Source of the DNA: Actinoplanes oryzae
Lineage (GTDB): Bacteria > Actinomycetota > Actinomycetes > Mycobacteriales > Micromonosporaceae
Assembly (NCBI RefSeq): GCF_030757795.1
Contig: NZ_JAUQWH010000025.1
Location: 1 to 64,000, forward strand
Length of the DNA stretch: 64,000 nt
Reading direction: 5' to 3'
A program made the translations under genes and the position numbers. The notes under the pieces were generated by a model, which had not been told where the DNA came from, made no database searches, and saw nothing but the letters and a program-made list of their open reading frames with translations. Positions 42,072 to 51,208 of this stretch are shown here, piece by piece; position 1 is the first letter of the stretch, and the number at the start of each line of letters is the position of its first letter.

Positions 42072-42731
42072 AATATGGGTCCGGTCCCGCGAGCAGAATC
42101 ACTGTCCGGCCGGGTCATCGCCCGGCTGCGGCAGCAGATCACGTCGGGCGCGTGGCCCGTCGGCTCCCGCATCCCCACCGAGCCCGAGCTGGTCGCGGAG
42201 CTGGGCGTTGCCCGCAACACGATCCGCGAGGCGGTGCGTGCGCTCGCCCACAACGGGCTGCTCGACATCCGGCAGGGGTCCGGCACCTACGTCGCCGCGA
42301 CGAGCGAGCTGGCCGGCGTGATGCAGCGCCGGTTCGCGGCCGCCGACCCCGCCGACGTACGCGAGCTGCGCCGCACCCTCGAAGTCGCCGCCGCCGGCTT
42401 CGCGGCCCGCCGGCGCACCGCGGCGGACCTGGACCGGCTCGACACCCTGTACGCCCAGCGCGAGCAGGCCTGGGCCGACGGCGACCGCGACGGGTTCGTG
42501 GACGGCGACGCGGCCTTTCACCGGGCGGTCGTCGCCGCGTCGCACAACGAGGTGCTGATCGAGCTCTACGCGGACCTGGGTCAGGTCATCCGCGAGTCGC
42601 TGAGCGGGCACTTCGGCGTCGCGCTGCGCCCCGAGGAGTACATGGACCACAGCGGCCTGGTGGAGGCGATCCGGGCAGCCGACCCGGTCGCCGCCACCAC
42701 CGAGGCTTCCGCGCATCTGTCAGGCGACTGA
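42069..42731 (+). CDS. GntR/FadR-family regulator
   Basis: 220 residues from ATG 42069. Winged HTH (about 10-75): LSGRVIARLRQQITSGAWPVG, then RIPTEPELVAELGVARNTIREAVRALAHNGLLDIRQGSGTYV. An FCD ligand domain follows with the acidic/His metal-site residues in DAAFHRAVVAASHN and the late HSGLVEAIRAAD. FCD regulators respond to organic acids. It likely controls the divergent CynX-type transporter. The last 12 bases overlap the end of the convergent MFS gene. Confidence 0.87.
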   Translation: MNMGPVPRAESLSGRVIARLRQQITSGAWPVGSRIPTEPELVAELGVARNTIREAVRALAHNGLLDIRQGSGTYVAATSELAGVMQRRFAAADPADVRELRRTLEVAAAGFAARRRTAADLDRLDTLYAQREQAWADGDRDGFVDGDAAFHRAVVAASHNEVLIELYADLGQVIRESLSGHFGVALRPEEYMDHSGLVEAIRAADPVAATTEASAHLSGD

Positions 42732-44144
42732 CAGGCGCCTTTCGCCCTCGGCCTCCGGCTCGCGCCCGGGCTTGGACTCGGCCTCCTCCCCGGGCTCCGT
42801 GACGGGCGCGGCGGCGACGTTCGTCGTTGAGGGCGCGGGCACCGGCTCGCCCTCGGCGCGCTCGAGCCCCGGCTCCGCGGCCCGGACCAGCACCAGCCGC
42901 CGAGGACCGCGCTGCACCGCGATCCGGTCGCCGCTGGCCCGCAGCTGCCACACCAGCGCCGCGATGCCGGCGACGAAGCAGAAGATGCCCGCCGCCCAGA
43001 TGCTCGACGGCACCCCGTAGTGCTCGCCCCACCAGCCGGCCAGGGAGGCGCCGATCGGCGTCGTCCCGAGGAAGACCAGCACGTAGAGCGCCATGACCCG
43101 GCCCCGGAACTCGGCGTCCACGCCCATCTGCACCCGGTGGTTGGCGGCCTGGGCGAGATAGATCGAGAAGAAGCCGGTCGGCACCAGCAGAACCAGCGCC
43201 ACCACGAAGTTCGGGGCGAAACCGACGGCGAACTCGAGCAGCCCGAACAGGATCGCCGCGCCGACCACGAGGTACGCGCCCGGCCGCTTGCGCCGCCCGC
43301 TCCCCGCCAGGGCACCCGCGAGCGCGCCGACCGCGAGCGCCGTCGTGAGCAGCCCGAACGACGACGGCCCGGCGTTGAAGTTGATCTTCGCCAGGGCCGC
43401 CAGGGTCACCGGGAAGTTGAAGCCGATCATGCCGACGCCGGCCATGAGCACCACGGGCAGCAGCAGGTCGTGCCGCCGCCACACGTACTTGAGACCGTCG
43501 ACGACGCGGGCCTCGTCCGAGCTCTTGCGCCTGGCGTTGCCGTACAGGTCGGCGGGGCGCATCGCCACGTACGTGAAGATCGGCGCGACCGCCAGCAGCG
43601 TGCTGATCACGAAGACCGGCCCGGTGCCGACCAGGGCCAGCGCCACGCCCGCGAGGGCCGGGCCGCCGATGCGCGCGGTGTTGAAGGTGGCCGCGGAGAG
43701 CGCGAGGGCGTTGGGCAGCAGCGGCAGCTCGACGAGCTCGGAGACGAAGGCCTGCCGCACGGGCGTCTCGACGGAGTTCGCGATGCCGAAGAGCAGGGCG
43801 AACAGATAGACGTGCCACAGCACGATGACGCCGGCCGCGACCAGGATCGCGAAGACGATCGCCGTGACGGCGAAGACGGTGTTGGCGATGATCAGCAGCT
43901 TGCGCTTGTCGTAGCGATCGGCGAGCTTGCCGCTGTAGAGGGTGAGCAACAGCACCGGCACGAACTGCAGCGCGGTCACCGTGCCCAGGGCACCCGGCGA
44001 GTTGCCGGACAGGTCGAGCACCAGCCAGTCCTGCGCCGTGAACATCATCCAGACGCCGACCAGCTTCACGAGCTGGCCGAGGCTGAACAGCCGGTAGTTC
44101 CGAACCTGCAGGGACCGGAAAGTCGTGCCCACCACTGGCGCCAC
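42720..44144 (-). CDS. MFS transporter (DHA3 type) under MarR control
   Basis: 474 residues. Twelve helices, A motif as LYSGKLADRYDKRKLLII after helix 2, SVETPVRQAFVSELVELPLLPNALAL typical of DHA3 exporters, and a cytoplasmic C-terminal tail of about 75 residues rich in Glu/Pro. The marR gene ends 68 bases upstream on the same strand, the usual order for a drug-efflux pair. The last 12 bases overlap the 3' end of the convergent GntR gene. Confidence 0.86.
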   Translation of the reverse strand: MAPVVGTTFRSLQVRNYRLFSLGQLVKLVGVWMMFTAQDWLVLDLSGNSPGALGTVTALQFVPVLLLTLYSGKLADRYDKRKLLIIANTVFAVTAIVFAILVAAGVIVLWHVYLFALLFGIANSVETPVRQAFVSELVELPLLPNALALSAATFNTARIGGPALAGVALALVGTGPVFVISTLLAVAPIFTYVAMRPADLYGNARRKSSDEARVVDGLKYVWRRHDLLLPVVLMAGVGMIGFNFPVTLAALAKINFNAGPSSFGLLTTALAVGALAGALAGSGRRKRPGAYLVVGAAILFGLLEFAVGFAPNFVVALVLLVPTGFFSIYLAQAANHRVQMGVDAEFRGRVMALYVLVFLGTTPIGASLAGWWGEHYGVPSSIWAAGIFCFVAGIAALVWQLRASGDRIAVQRGPRRLVLVRAAEPGLERAEGEPVPAPSTTNVAAAPVTEPGEEAESKPGREPEAEGERRLSVA

Positions 44145-44212
44145 CAGGTGGCCTCCTCGTCACGTCGTACGCGTCATCGCCACGTGACGGAACGACGGGA
44201 GGCGGCCGCGCC

Positions 44213-44659
44213 TCAGGCCTTGGCCACCTGCTGGAGGATCTGCGCCGCCCGCTGCAGGGTGTCGCGCTCGTCCTCGGTCAGCTCCCGCAGGTGCCGGGCC
44301 AGCCACTCGTTGCGTTGCTTCTCGAACTGGCCGTAGACGGCCCGCCCCTCCTCGGTCGCCGCCAGGATCACCTGGCGCCGGTCCGTGGGGTGCGGGGTCC
44401 GCTCGATCAGCCCGCGGTCCTCCAGCTTGCCGACGATCTTGGTCATCGTCGGCGGCTGGACGCGCTCGACATCCGCCAGCTCGCGCGGGGTCAGCGCCCC
44501 GGCCAGCTGGAGGCTGGTCAGCGCGGAGAGCTGACTGAACGTCAGATCGCCCACCGGACGACTCTGGCGCACCCGGCGGTTGAGCCGGTGAATCGCCTCG
44601 CGCAGCGCAACAGCGAGCTCCTCGGCTGTCAACCGATCCGCCACCGACCGCTCCATCAC
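44213..44659 (-). CDS. MarR-family regulator
   Basis: 148 residues from the GTG-ATG pair at 44659. Winged HTH: LTFSQLSALTSLQLAGALTP, ELADVERVQPPTMTKIVGKLEDRGLIERTPHPTDRRQVILAATEEG with the classic DxRxxxxxLTxxG wing (DRRQVILAATEEG). Helices at both ends form the dimer. Together with the downstream DHA3 exporter gene it forms a substrate-induced efflux unit, likely autoregulated at the inverted repeat next to its start. Confidence 0.9.
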   Translation of the reverse strand: MMERSVADRLTAEELAVALREAIHRLNRRVRQSRPVGDLTFSQLSALTSLQLAGALTPRELADVERVQPPTMTKIVGKLEDRGLIERTPHPTDRRQVILAATEEGRAVYGQFEKQRNEWLARHLRELTEDERDTLQRAAQILQQVAKA

Positions 44660-44665
44660 AGTTAC

Positions 44666-44691
44666 TTAGCCTAGCTAATGAGCTTGGCTAA
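44666..44691. promoter_or_regulatory. MarR operator
   Basis: TTAGCC (44666-44671) and GGCTAA (44686-44691) form an inverted repeat 7 bases upstream of the marR start, with an internal TAGCTA-like core (CTAGCTAAT). The location over the presumed -10/-35 region fits autorepression. Its TAGCC/GGCTA half-sites resemble, by chance or not, those of the TetR site at 10833-10873. Confidence 0.6.
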
Positions 44692-44716
44692 CGACATCGT
44701 TTACAGGTATGACGGT

Positions 44717-44755
44717 AGTCACCGGGCGCGCCCGGTCCGGAGGCGCCCGGTGACT
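44717..44755 (-). terminator. Strong terminator after the purine permease gene
   Basis: Perfect 13-base arms AGTCACCGGGCGC (44717-44729) and GCGCCCGGTGACT (44743-44755), loop 13 bases. It starts 5 bases after the stop of the permease gene at 44760 on the minus strand and insulates the marR promoter. Confidence 0.8.
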
Positions 44756-44759
44756 TTCG

Positions 44760-46238
44760 TCAGAGCAGGACGGCTTCCAGCGGGCCGCGCAGGAAGTAGA
44801 GGACGAAGAGCGCCGCGACCCCGTACAGGATCGGGTGCACCTCGCGCCCCTTGCCGACGGCCAGCTTGATGACCACGTACGAGATGACGCCCGCACCGAT
44901 CCCGTTGGAGATCGAGTAGGTGAAGGGCATCAGCGTGATCGCCAGGAACGACGGGATCGCGATCTCGTAGTCGGTCCAGTCGATGTTCCGGACACCCATC
45001 ATCATCAGGAAGCCGACGATCACCAGCGCGGTCGACGCGGCCTCGAAGGGCACCACCGTCACCAGCGGCGCCAGGAACATCGCCAGCAGGAAAAGCACGC
45101 CCGTGACGAGGTTCGCGACACCCGTACGGGCGCCCTCGGCGACGCCCGACGCGCTCTCGATGAACGACGTGTTGCTCGACACGCTCGCCGCGCCACCGGC
45201 GGCTGCGGCGACCGAGTCCACGAGCAGGATCTCGCGCGTACGCGGCGGCATGCCGTCGTGGCGGATCAGGCCACCCTCCTGACCGACCGCCACCATCGTG
45301 CCCATCGTGTCGAAGAAGTCGGTGACCAGCAGCGTGAAGACGAACATCACCACGACCAGCCAGCCGGCCCGCCCCCACGAGTCGAGCACGTTGAAGTGGC
45401 CGAGCAGCGACAGGTCCGGCAGATCGACGATCTTGTCGGGCAGCGTGGGCACGTTGAGCGACCAGCCCTTGGCGTTCGGCTGCCCGTTCACGAACGACGG
45501 GCCGATGTTGCCGACCGCCTCCACGATGATCGCCAGCACGGTCGTGGCCAGGATGCCGATCAGGATGGCGCCCTTCACCCGCCGTACGAAAAGCACGATC
45601 GTCAGCAGCAGCCCCACGCAGAAGACCAGCAGCGGCCAGCTCGACAGCACCCCGCCGATGCCCAGCTCGACCGGCACGGTGGTGCCCGACGCGTCCGGGA
45701 TCCGCCGCACGAACCCGGCGTCCACCAGCCCGATGATCATCAGGAAGAGCCCGATGCCGACGCCGATCGCCGTCTTCAGCGCGGTCGGCACGGCCCGGAA
45801 GACGGCCTCCCGCAGCCCGGTCAGCACCAGGACGGCGATCAGCACACCCTCGATGACCACCAGGCCCATCGCATCGGCCCAGGTCATCTCGGGCGCGATC
45901 TCGTACGCCACCAGCGCGTTCACGCCCAGCCCCGCCGCCAGCGCGAGCGGGAAGCGCGCCACGACGCCCATGAGGATCGTCATCACGCCCGCCACGAGCG
46001 CCGTACCGGCGGCCAGGGCGGTGACGGGCAGCTGCGCGCCGGTGGCGTCCACGCCCGCCGCCAGGATCAGCGGGTTGAGCACCACGATGTAGGCCATCGT
46101 GAAGAAGGTGGCGAATCCGCCACGGATCTCCCGCCCCAGGGTCGAGCCCCGGGCCGAGATCTCGAAATACCGATCAAAACCATTCCTCGGCGTACGTCCG
46201 GACGACCCGGCCGAGGTCTCGGCAGAGGTAGTGGACAC
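44760..46238 (-). CDS. NCS2-family purine permease (AzgA/PbuG type)
   Basis: 492 residues from GTG 46238, GGGAG ahead. The AzgA-subfamily pattern is clear: GGFATFFTMAYIVVLNPLILAAG near the N terminus, FPLALAAGLGVNALVAYE, VLIAVLVLTGLREAVFRAVP, VTDFFDTMGTMVAVGQEGGL and SSNTSFIESASGVAEGARTGVANLVTG. Members import adenine, guanine or hypoxanthine by proton symport. It diverges from the DUF2530 gene, a neighbour frequently seen with NCS2 permeases in actinobacteria. Confidence 0.9.
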   Translation of the reverse strand: MSTTSAETSAGSSGRTPRNGFDRYFEISARGSTLGREIRGGFATFFTMAYIVVLNPLILAAGVDATGAQLPVTALAAGTALVAGVMTILMGVVARFPLALAAGLGVNALVAYEIAPEMTWADAMGLVVIEGVLIAVLVLTGLREAVFRAVPTALKTAIGVGIGLFLMIIGLVDAGFVRRIPDASGTTVPVELGIGGVLSSWPLLVFCVGLLLTIVLFVRRVKGAILIGILATTVLAIIVEAVGNIGPSFVNGQPNAKGWSLNVPTLPDKIVDLPDLSLLGHFNVLDSWGRAGWLVVVMFVFTLLVTDFFDTMGTMVAVGQEGGLIRHDGMPPRTREILLVDSVAAAAGGAASVSSNTSFIESASGVAEGARTGVANLVTGVLFLLAMFLAPLVTVVPFEAASTALVIVGFLMMMGVRNIDWTDYEIAIPSFLAITLMPFTYSISNGIGAGVISYVVIKLAVGKGREVHPILYGVAALFVLYFLRGPLEAVLL

Positions 46239-46373
46239 GGGCAGCTCCCAGCGGTGCTCGAAAGATCGTTGCTACCTGCATCGAAGCAGTGCCGGGGAGT
46301 CGGTGAAAGAACGGAAGTGTTACAACCCTCACGCGTCCCCACGAGCGATCACGTCCGGACGTACGCTCATGAC

Positions 46374-46688
46374 GTGGCCGACCTGTCCCCCGCTTCCGGA
46401 ACCGCTGGCGCGCGTCCGCACGGCCTGGACGTGGTCACCGGCAGCAAGCCCCGCCCCGACCCCCTCGACCCGCCGATGGTCCCCTTCGCCGTGGGCGGCA
46501 TGGCGGCCTTCGCCCTGGCCGCCCTGATCTGCTGGCTGGCCGGCGCCCCCGACCTCTGGTGGAAGACCTGCGTCGCCGGCGTCGTCGTCGGCATCCCCGG
46601 GCTGATCACCATGCTCCGCCACGACGCCAACCGCCGTCGCCGCCGAGCCCTCTCCCACCCCGAGTTCACGGTCACCGACCCGTCCTGA
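46374..46688 (+). CDS. DUF2530 membrane protein
   Basis: 104 residues from GTG 46374. An N-terminal Pro-rich segment is followed by DPPMVPFAVGGMAAFALAALICWLAG (helix 1) and WWKTCVAGVVVGIPGLITML (helix 2), then a basic end RHDANRRRRRALSHPEF. This is the DUF2530 pattern, two helices with a basic tail. Function unknown. It shares the 135-base upstream region with the permease gene, which is transcribed the other way. Confidence 0.75.
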   Translation: MADLSPASGTAGARPHGLDVVTGSKPRPDPLDPPMVPFAVGGMAAFALAALICWLAGAPDLWWKTCVAGVVVGIPGLITMLRHDANRRRRRALSHPEFTVTDPS

Positions 46689-46919
46689 GCCCGCCGCCCC
46701 GGCCCTCGACCCGCCGTGAAGCACCATTTCGCCGGCAGCGCCCGGCACACAGCGCGCACGACCGCGGTTGCAAGCCCAAGCGATAACGCAGGAACGCACG
46801 CCAAAACGCGCCCGCACGACAACGCACGCCCGTGCGACAACGCAGGAACGCGCGAAACGCAGGGCCATAGAGCGCAGCGATGTCCGACGCTGCGCTGGTT
46901 TACCGGCCGCTGCGCTGGT

Positions 46920-48269
46920 CTACCGGCGCGGGTGGTAGAGGTTGCGGCGGGGTCGCTGCAGCGGATCCAGCGCGGACGGTGGGATGAAATCGGGCAACCG
47001 GTCGGCGCCGAGCCGGATCTGCCAGCCCGCCAGATCGTCGTGCGCCAGCCGATGATGACGACGACACAGCAGCACCAAGCTGTCCAAAGCTGTCCCGCCA
47101 CCAGCACTCCACGGAACAATGTGGTGCGCATCCGTCCAGCGCGGAGGCAGTCCGCAATCTGGGAATGCGCAACCGCCATCGCGCACTGCCAGCGCTCGCC
47201 GCAACGAGCCGGTCGCCAGCCGACGGCTCCGACCGGCGTCCAGCACCTGGCCGGCGCCACCGAGCACCAGCGGCAGCACCCGGGCATCGCATGCGAGCCG
47301 CCGGGCAGCGCCCGCCGACAACCATTCCCCTGCCTCCGTGACCGCTCCGCCCAACGTGCGAGTCAGCGGATCGTAGGCAACCGTCACCGCCAGCTGAGCA
47401 GGCTCGCCACCCTCGCTCGGCAACTCGCCCGTACGCAGCGCGAGCCGGCACACGTCCGTCAGAGCATCGGCACGACGCTGCGCCGGACTGCGCTCATCAT
47501 CAGGCGCCGGAGTGCACAGCGGATGCAAGGCAGCCTGCACGATGGCGGCCTCCTCGACTCCCAGCTGACCAGACACCCGCACCAGCCCGCGCACCGGCGA
47601 CGCCAGGGTGAGTCCGCGCTGGGCATGAGCCCGCGCCTCCTGACGGGCCAGAGCCGCCTCATCGATGCGCTCGGCGATCTCCGGCGCCACGTGCGCCAGG
47701 ATCCGCTCGCCCACGCGCCGCAGCTGGTACGCCGGCAACCGCTCGGCCATCTCGATCTGCGTCGCCTCGGCCTGCACGACGATGCCGGCAGTGTCACCGA
47801 GGCCGACCTCGGCACAGTCGGCCAGCTCTCCCGGAATGACGTCACACGTCGCCGCGACCACGGCGGCCTGGCGAAGATCCATTCGCCCGTCGAGCACGGC
47901 GTCCTGCACCGCCGGACGCTGCAAAGCTGCGCCGAAGGCGGTCAGCTCCCGCGCCGGCTGCGGATCCAGCACCAGCACCGAGCGCACCCAGCCGCCGGTG
48001 CTGCGATGCCCCTGCGCTCGCGGGAGCCCCCGAGAAGCGGCCTGCTGCACCACATTTGCCTGCAGGGCGAGAGCGGCCTGCTCGAGGCGATGCGCCGCCC
48101 GCAGCACCTCCGTCAGCTCGTCGTCGGCAAGCGGCCACAACGGGGACGCGGCGAGCTTCGCCGCGTCCTGACCGAGATGCCGTACGTCTGCCAACATGCG
48201 TCCATCATCGAACACACGTACGACAATCAGGCCCTCCGCCAACTCCCGTTCCGGGCCACCGGACGCCAT
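46920..48269 (-). CDS. DUF222 / HNH endonuclease-domain protein
   Basis: Up to 449 residues. The N-terminal two thirds is a DUF222 (13E12-type) domain: LTEVLRAAHRLEQAALALQA, HRSTGGWVRSVLVLDP and a long helical stretch. The C-terminal HNH domain is intact: VRDGGCAFPDCGLPPRWTDAHHI, VPWSAGGGTALDSLVLLCRRHHRLAH with paired Cys and the His-Asn-His positions (here HHI, D, H). Such proteins are common, often multi-copy, in actinobacteria and may be mobile-element relics. Starts at 48269, or downstream at the in-frame ATGs near 48200, cannot be separated. The 230 bases after the stop hold short AACGCACGCC-like repeats and no gene. Confidence 0.82.
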   Translation of the reverse strand: MASGGPERELAEGLIVVRVFDDGRMLADVRHLGQDAAKLAASPLWPLADDELTEVLRAAHRLEQAALALQANVVQQAASRGLPRAQGHRSTGGWVRSVLVLDPQPARELTAFGAALQRPAVQDAVLDGRMDLRQAAVVAATCDVIPGELADCAEVGLGDTAGIVVQAEATQIEMAERLPAYQLRRVGERILAHVAPEIAERIDEAALARQEARAHAQRGLTLASPVRGLVRVSGQLGVEEAAIVQAALHPLCTPAPDDERSPAQRRADALTDVCRLALRTGELPSEGGEPAQLAVTVAYDPLTRTLGGAVTEAGEWLSAGAARRLACDARVLPLVLGGAGQVLDAGRSRRLATGSLRRALAVRDGGCAFPDCGLPPRWTDAHHIVPWSAGGGTALDSLVLLCRRHHRLAHDDLAGWQIRLGADRLPDFIPPSALDPLQRPRRNLYHPRR

Positions 48270-48372
48270 CCGCCGACACGAGCGGAAGTCATCGGGCCAT
48301 GACCAGCGGCTCTCTCCACCAGCCCTCGGCCGCTGTGACCTACGCGACGTGCTCCGACGACGTACGCGAAGG

Positions 48373-49197
48373 TCAGCTGTGGCCGTAGTCCTCGGCGGGC
48401 TCGGTGCTCTCGACCGAGCCGTGCGCGCGGCTGACCGCGACGGACTCGACCTCGCTGTCGTCGTAGACCGTCGGAAGCTCCTCGACCGGCTGCTCCGCCG
48501 AGCCCAGCAGGGCCTCCGAGTGGGCCCCGCAGCCGTGGTCGGCGCTGACCGCCTTGGCGTCGTCGGGTGCGTACAGGTTGCCGCATACGCCGAACATCGT
48601 GCGCATCGAGCCGGCCAACGGCAGATAAAAGCCGCAGGTGCCGCAGCGGGCGTTGCGCGGCGCGGCCTGGGCGATCGGGGCCTCGGGGCCGGCGTCGCCG
48701 TCGTACCACCGCTGGGCGGTCTCGATCCGGCCCTCGCGAGACATCACGCGGGGCCGGCCGAGGCCCAGCTCCCAGGAGACCTCCTCGACCGCGGCGTCGT
48801 CGCTGAGCACATAGCCCGGGGCGAGCCGGTCGTCGTCGGGCGCGGTCGGCATGAGGTCGCCCACACCGAGGTCGCCGGGCTGGACGCGCTCGTTCCACGG
48901 CACCCAGCTCGGCGCGAGCAGGGCGCCGGGGCCGGGCAGCAGCACGGTCTCGCAGACGGTCACGTGCCGGGAGCGCGGCACCCGCGTCACGGTGACCGCC
49001 CAGCGCCAGCCCTTGTAGCCGGCGAGATGACTCTCGAAGAAGTGGGTCACCACCCGGTCGCCCTCGGCCACCACCTCGAGATGATCGCCGACGTCCTCGG
49101 CGTCCACCTCGGTGATCGCGCCCCTTGCCACCCCGACCGCATCGGCGCAGACCTGGTCGAGTCGGGCAGCACGGCTTCCGGCGATCCTGGTCGTCAC
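48373..49197 (-). CDS. DUF3027 family protein
   Basis: 274 residues from GTG 49197. It matches DUF3027: ADAVGVARGAITEVDAEDVG, VVTHFFESHLAGYKGWRWAVTVTRVPR, LLPGPGALLAPSWVPWNERV, GDLGVGDLMPTAPDDDRL and a putative zinc-binding region RCGTCGFYLPLAGSMRTMFGVCGN with three Cys plus DHGCGAHSE. Function unknown; it is conserved across actinobacteria close to cold-shock and XPB genes. Its tail (SVESTEPAEDYGHS) is acidic. It diverges from the MFS gene at 49298. Confidence 0.85.
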   Translation of the reverse strand: MTTRIAGSRAARLDQVCADAVGVARGAITEVDAEDVGDHLEVVAEGDRVVTHFFESHLAGYKGWRWAVTVTRVPRSRHVTVCETVLLPGPGALLAPSWVPWNERVQPGDLGVGDLMPTAPDDDRLAPGYVLSDDAAVEEVSWELGLGRPRVMSREGRIETAQRWYDGDAGPEAPIAQAAPRNARCGTCGFYLPLAGSMRTMFGVCGNLYAPDDAKAVSADHGCGAHSEALLGSAEQPVEELPTVYDDSEVESVAVSRAHGSVESTEPAEDYGHS

Positions 49198-49297
49198 GGT
49201 TCCATTGTCCCCCACGCCCCGACCGGACCGGCAACGACTCCCCCGAATACGCACCCGCGGCCTGGAGCGGGTGGCACGAATGCGAAAGGATGGGACG

Positions 49298-51208
49298 ATG
49301 CCGCTGCTCCCCACCCTCGGACGCACCGTCGGCACCAGCATCAAGGCGCTGCGGATACTGGTGCGCGGCGGCGTGCTGGGCAGCGTGTGGGCGACGCGCC
49401 GCGTGGGCAGCGCCCGGGCGCGGGGTGCGGCCAACGAGACCGGCATGATCCGGCTTTTCGACCTGCACGCCATCTCCTGTGCCGGGGACACCCTGATCGC
49501 GATCGGGCTGGCCGGCACCATCTTCTTCGACGTGCCGCTGGGCGAGGCCCGCAGCAAGGTCGCGCTCTACCTGCTCATCACGATGGTGCCGTTCGCCCTG
49601 CTGGCCCCCGTGGTGGGACCGCTGCTCGACCACTTCCGCCACGGCCGGCGCTATGCGCTGGCGGTGACGATGCTCGGTCGCGCCTTCCTGGCGTACGTGA
49701 TCGCCAACAACCTCCTCGACTGGGGCCTCTATCCGGCGGCATTCGGGGTGCTTGCGCTCTCCCGGGCGTACGGGGTGGCGCGCTCGGCCGCCGTCCCGCG
49801 CCTCCTCCCGGAAGGCGTCGGGCTGTCCCAGGTCGGCGCCCGGGCCAGCGTCTACGGCACTTTCGCGGGGGCGGTGGTGGCCCCGATCGGGCTGCTCGCC
49901 TTCGAGTTCGGTCCGCAGTGGCCGCTCCGCGTCGCCGCCCTGATCTTCCTCGTCGGCGTGGTCATCGCCCTGCGCCTCCCACCCCGCGCCGACTCCGACC
50001 CGCCCGAGGCCGTCCCGCGCCCGTTCCGCACCATGCTGCGCCTGCCCCGCGGCGAGGACCGGCCCCTGTCCGGCAGCCTGGTGATCAACACGCTGATCGG
50101 CAGCGCCAGCTTCCGATTCCTGTACGGCTTCCTGCTCCTCTACCTGGCCTTCGCCGTCAAGGGCCAGGGGCTCTCGTCGACGTTCTTCGGCTACGACATC
50201 GGAAGCCAGGGAGCAGTCGCCCTCGTCGGCGCGGCCCTCGCCGGCGGCACCTTCCTCGCGACCGCGGCCGGCACCCGCCTGCGCATCCGCCGCCCGGCAG
50301 CCCTGCAGTCCGGCGGCCTGACCCTGACCGCCGCCGTCGCCGTCCTCACGGCAATCTTCTTCTCGCTGCCGATGGTCGCCCTCTTCTCCCTGGTGGCAAG
50401 CATCTTCAGCGGCATCTCCAAGCTCGCCGTCGACGCCAGCATCCAGGAACGCGTCCCCGAATGCCTCCGGGCCAGCGCCTTCGCCCACTCCGAAACAGTC
50501 CTCATGGTCGCCTGGGTCCTCGGCGGCGCGATCGGCATCATCCCCCTCGACGGCCGCCTCGGCATCATCATCGCCGCGACCTTCGCCACCGCCGCCGCCG
50601 TCCGAGGCGCCCTGATCGCCGGCCGCCTCCACAAGGAACGCCTCCACGGCCGCCCGGACGCCACCCCCGACAACCCCATCCCCACCTCCCCAGCCCCCGC
50701 GGGCGGCGCAACCTCCCCCGCTGGCACGACGCCTCCCGGCCCCCACCACCCGGAGCCCGGCACCCACCCGCCCACGCCACCCGCCGCAGACACCATGATC
50801 AATCCCACCGACCAGGCCTCCCCGGCCCGTCGCACCACCCCGGACGTCGCCACCCCACCGCAGCCGGCCCGCAAACGCCGCCTCTTCTCCCGAACAAACT
50901 CAGAAGACACCCGCCGGCAACCCTCACCCCCGGCCGCCCCAGGCACCGCACCACAGGCAGGACCGCCCACTCCGCACGCCGACCCCCGGCCCGGAACGCC
51001 GACCCCGCACGCGGGCCCCCAGCCCGGAACGCCCACTCCGCAAGCCGGCTCCCAGCCCGGAACGCCAGCTCCGCACGCCGGAAGCACCGCCCCGCCCGGC
51101 TTCCACATCTACCGTCCCACCTCGGCGACCAGCACCGACGTCACCGGCACCAGTCGGGGCACCGACAACCAGGCACCCGGCGACAACCCCGACGAGGCAC
51201 CCCAGTGA
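49298..51208 (+). CDS. MFS transporter with long disordered repeat tail
   Basis: 636 residues from ATG 49298, GAAAGGA 7 bases ahead. Residues about 45-440 contain twelve helices (LIAIGLAGTIFFDV, YLLITMVPFALLAPVVGPLLD, FRFLYGFLLLYLAFAVKG, ALFSLVASIFSGISKLAVDA). The remaining 190 residues form a Pro/Thr/Ala tail, including four 11-residue repeats like PGTPTPHAGPQ (about 554-597). The transporter core is conserved in the family; the tail is not usual. The stop overlaps the GTG of the mqnB gene (GTGA at 51205), so it is translationally coupled to it, but a menaquinone-related cargo is only speculation. Confidence 0.8.
   Translation: MPLLPTLGRTVGTSIKALRILVRGGVLGSVWATRRVGSARARGAANETGMIRLFDLHAISCAGDTLIAIGLAGTIFFDVPLGEARSKVALYLLITMVPFALLAPVVGPLLDHFRHGRRYALAVTMLGRAFLAYVIANNLLDWGLYPAAFGVLALSRAYGVARSAAVPRLLPEGVGLSQVGARASVYGTFAGAVVAPIGLLAFEFGPQWPLRVAALIFLVGVVIALRLPPRADSDPPEAVPRPFRTMLRLPRGEDRPLSGSLVINTLIGSASFRFLYGFLLLYLAFAVKGQGLSSTFFGYDIGSQGAVALVGAALAGGTFLATAAGTRLRIRRPAALQSGGLTLTAAVAVLTAIFFSLPMVALFSLVASIFSGISKLAVDASIQERVPECLRASAFAHSETVLMVAWVLGGAIGIIPLDGRLGIIIAATFATAAAVRGALIAGRLHKERLHGRPDATPDNPIPTSPAPAGGATSPAGTTPPGPHHPEPGTHPPTPPAADTMINPTDQASPARRTTPDVATPPQPARKRRLFSRTNSEDTRRQPSPPAAPGTAPQAGPPTPHADPRPGTPTPHAGPQPGTPTPQAGSQPGTPAPHAGSTAPPGFHIYRPTSATSTDVTGTSRGTDNQAPGDNPDEAPQ
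50957..51088 (+). repeat. Four 33-bp in-frame repeats in the MFS gene
   Basis: CCCGGAACGCC recurs at 50990, 51023 and 51056, a 33-base period, with a degenerate copy before it. The encoded unit is PGTP(T/A)P(H/Q)AG(P/S)Q. The period is a multiple of three, so copy-number change would keep the frame. Confidence 0.85.

Noticed and set aside
46690-46919. Small gene or RNA between DUF2530 and the HNH gene
   Set aside because: Only short AACGCACGCC/AACGCAGGAACG-type repeats are visible; no start with a ribosome site, no stable RNA fold I could recognise.
46920-48269. Homing endonuclease or mobile intron
   Set aside because: DUF222-HNH proteins are free-standing in actinobacteria; I see no flanking repeats, split gene or intron-like boundary here.
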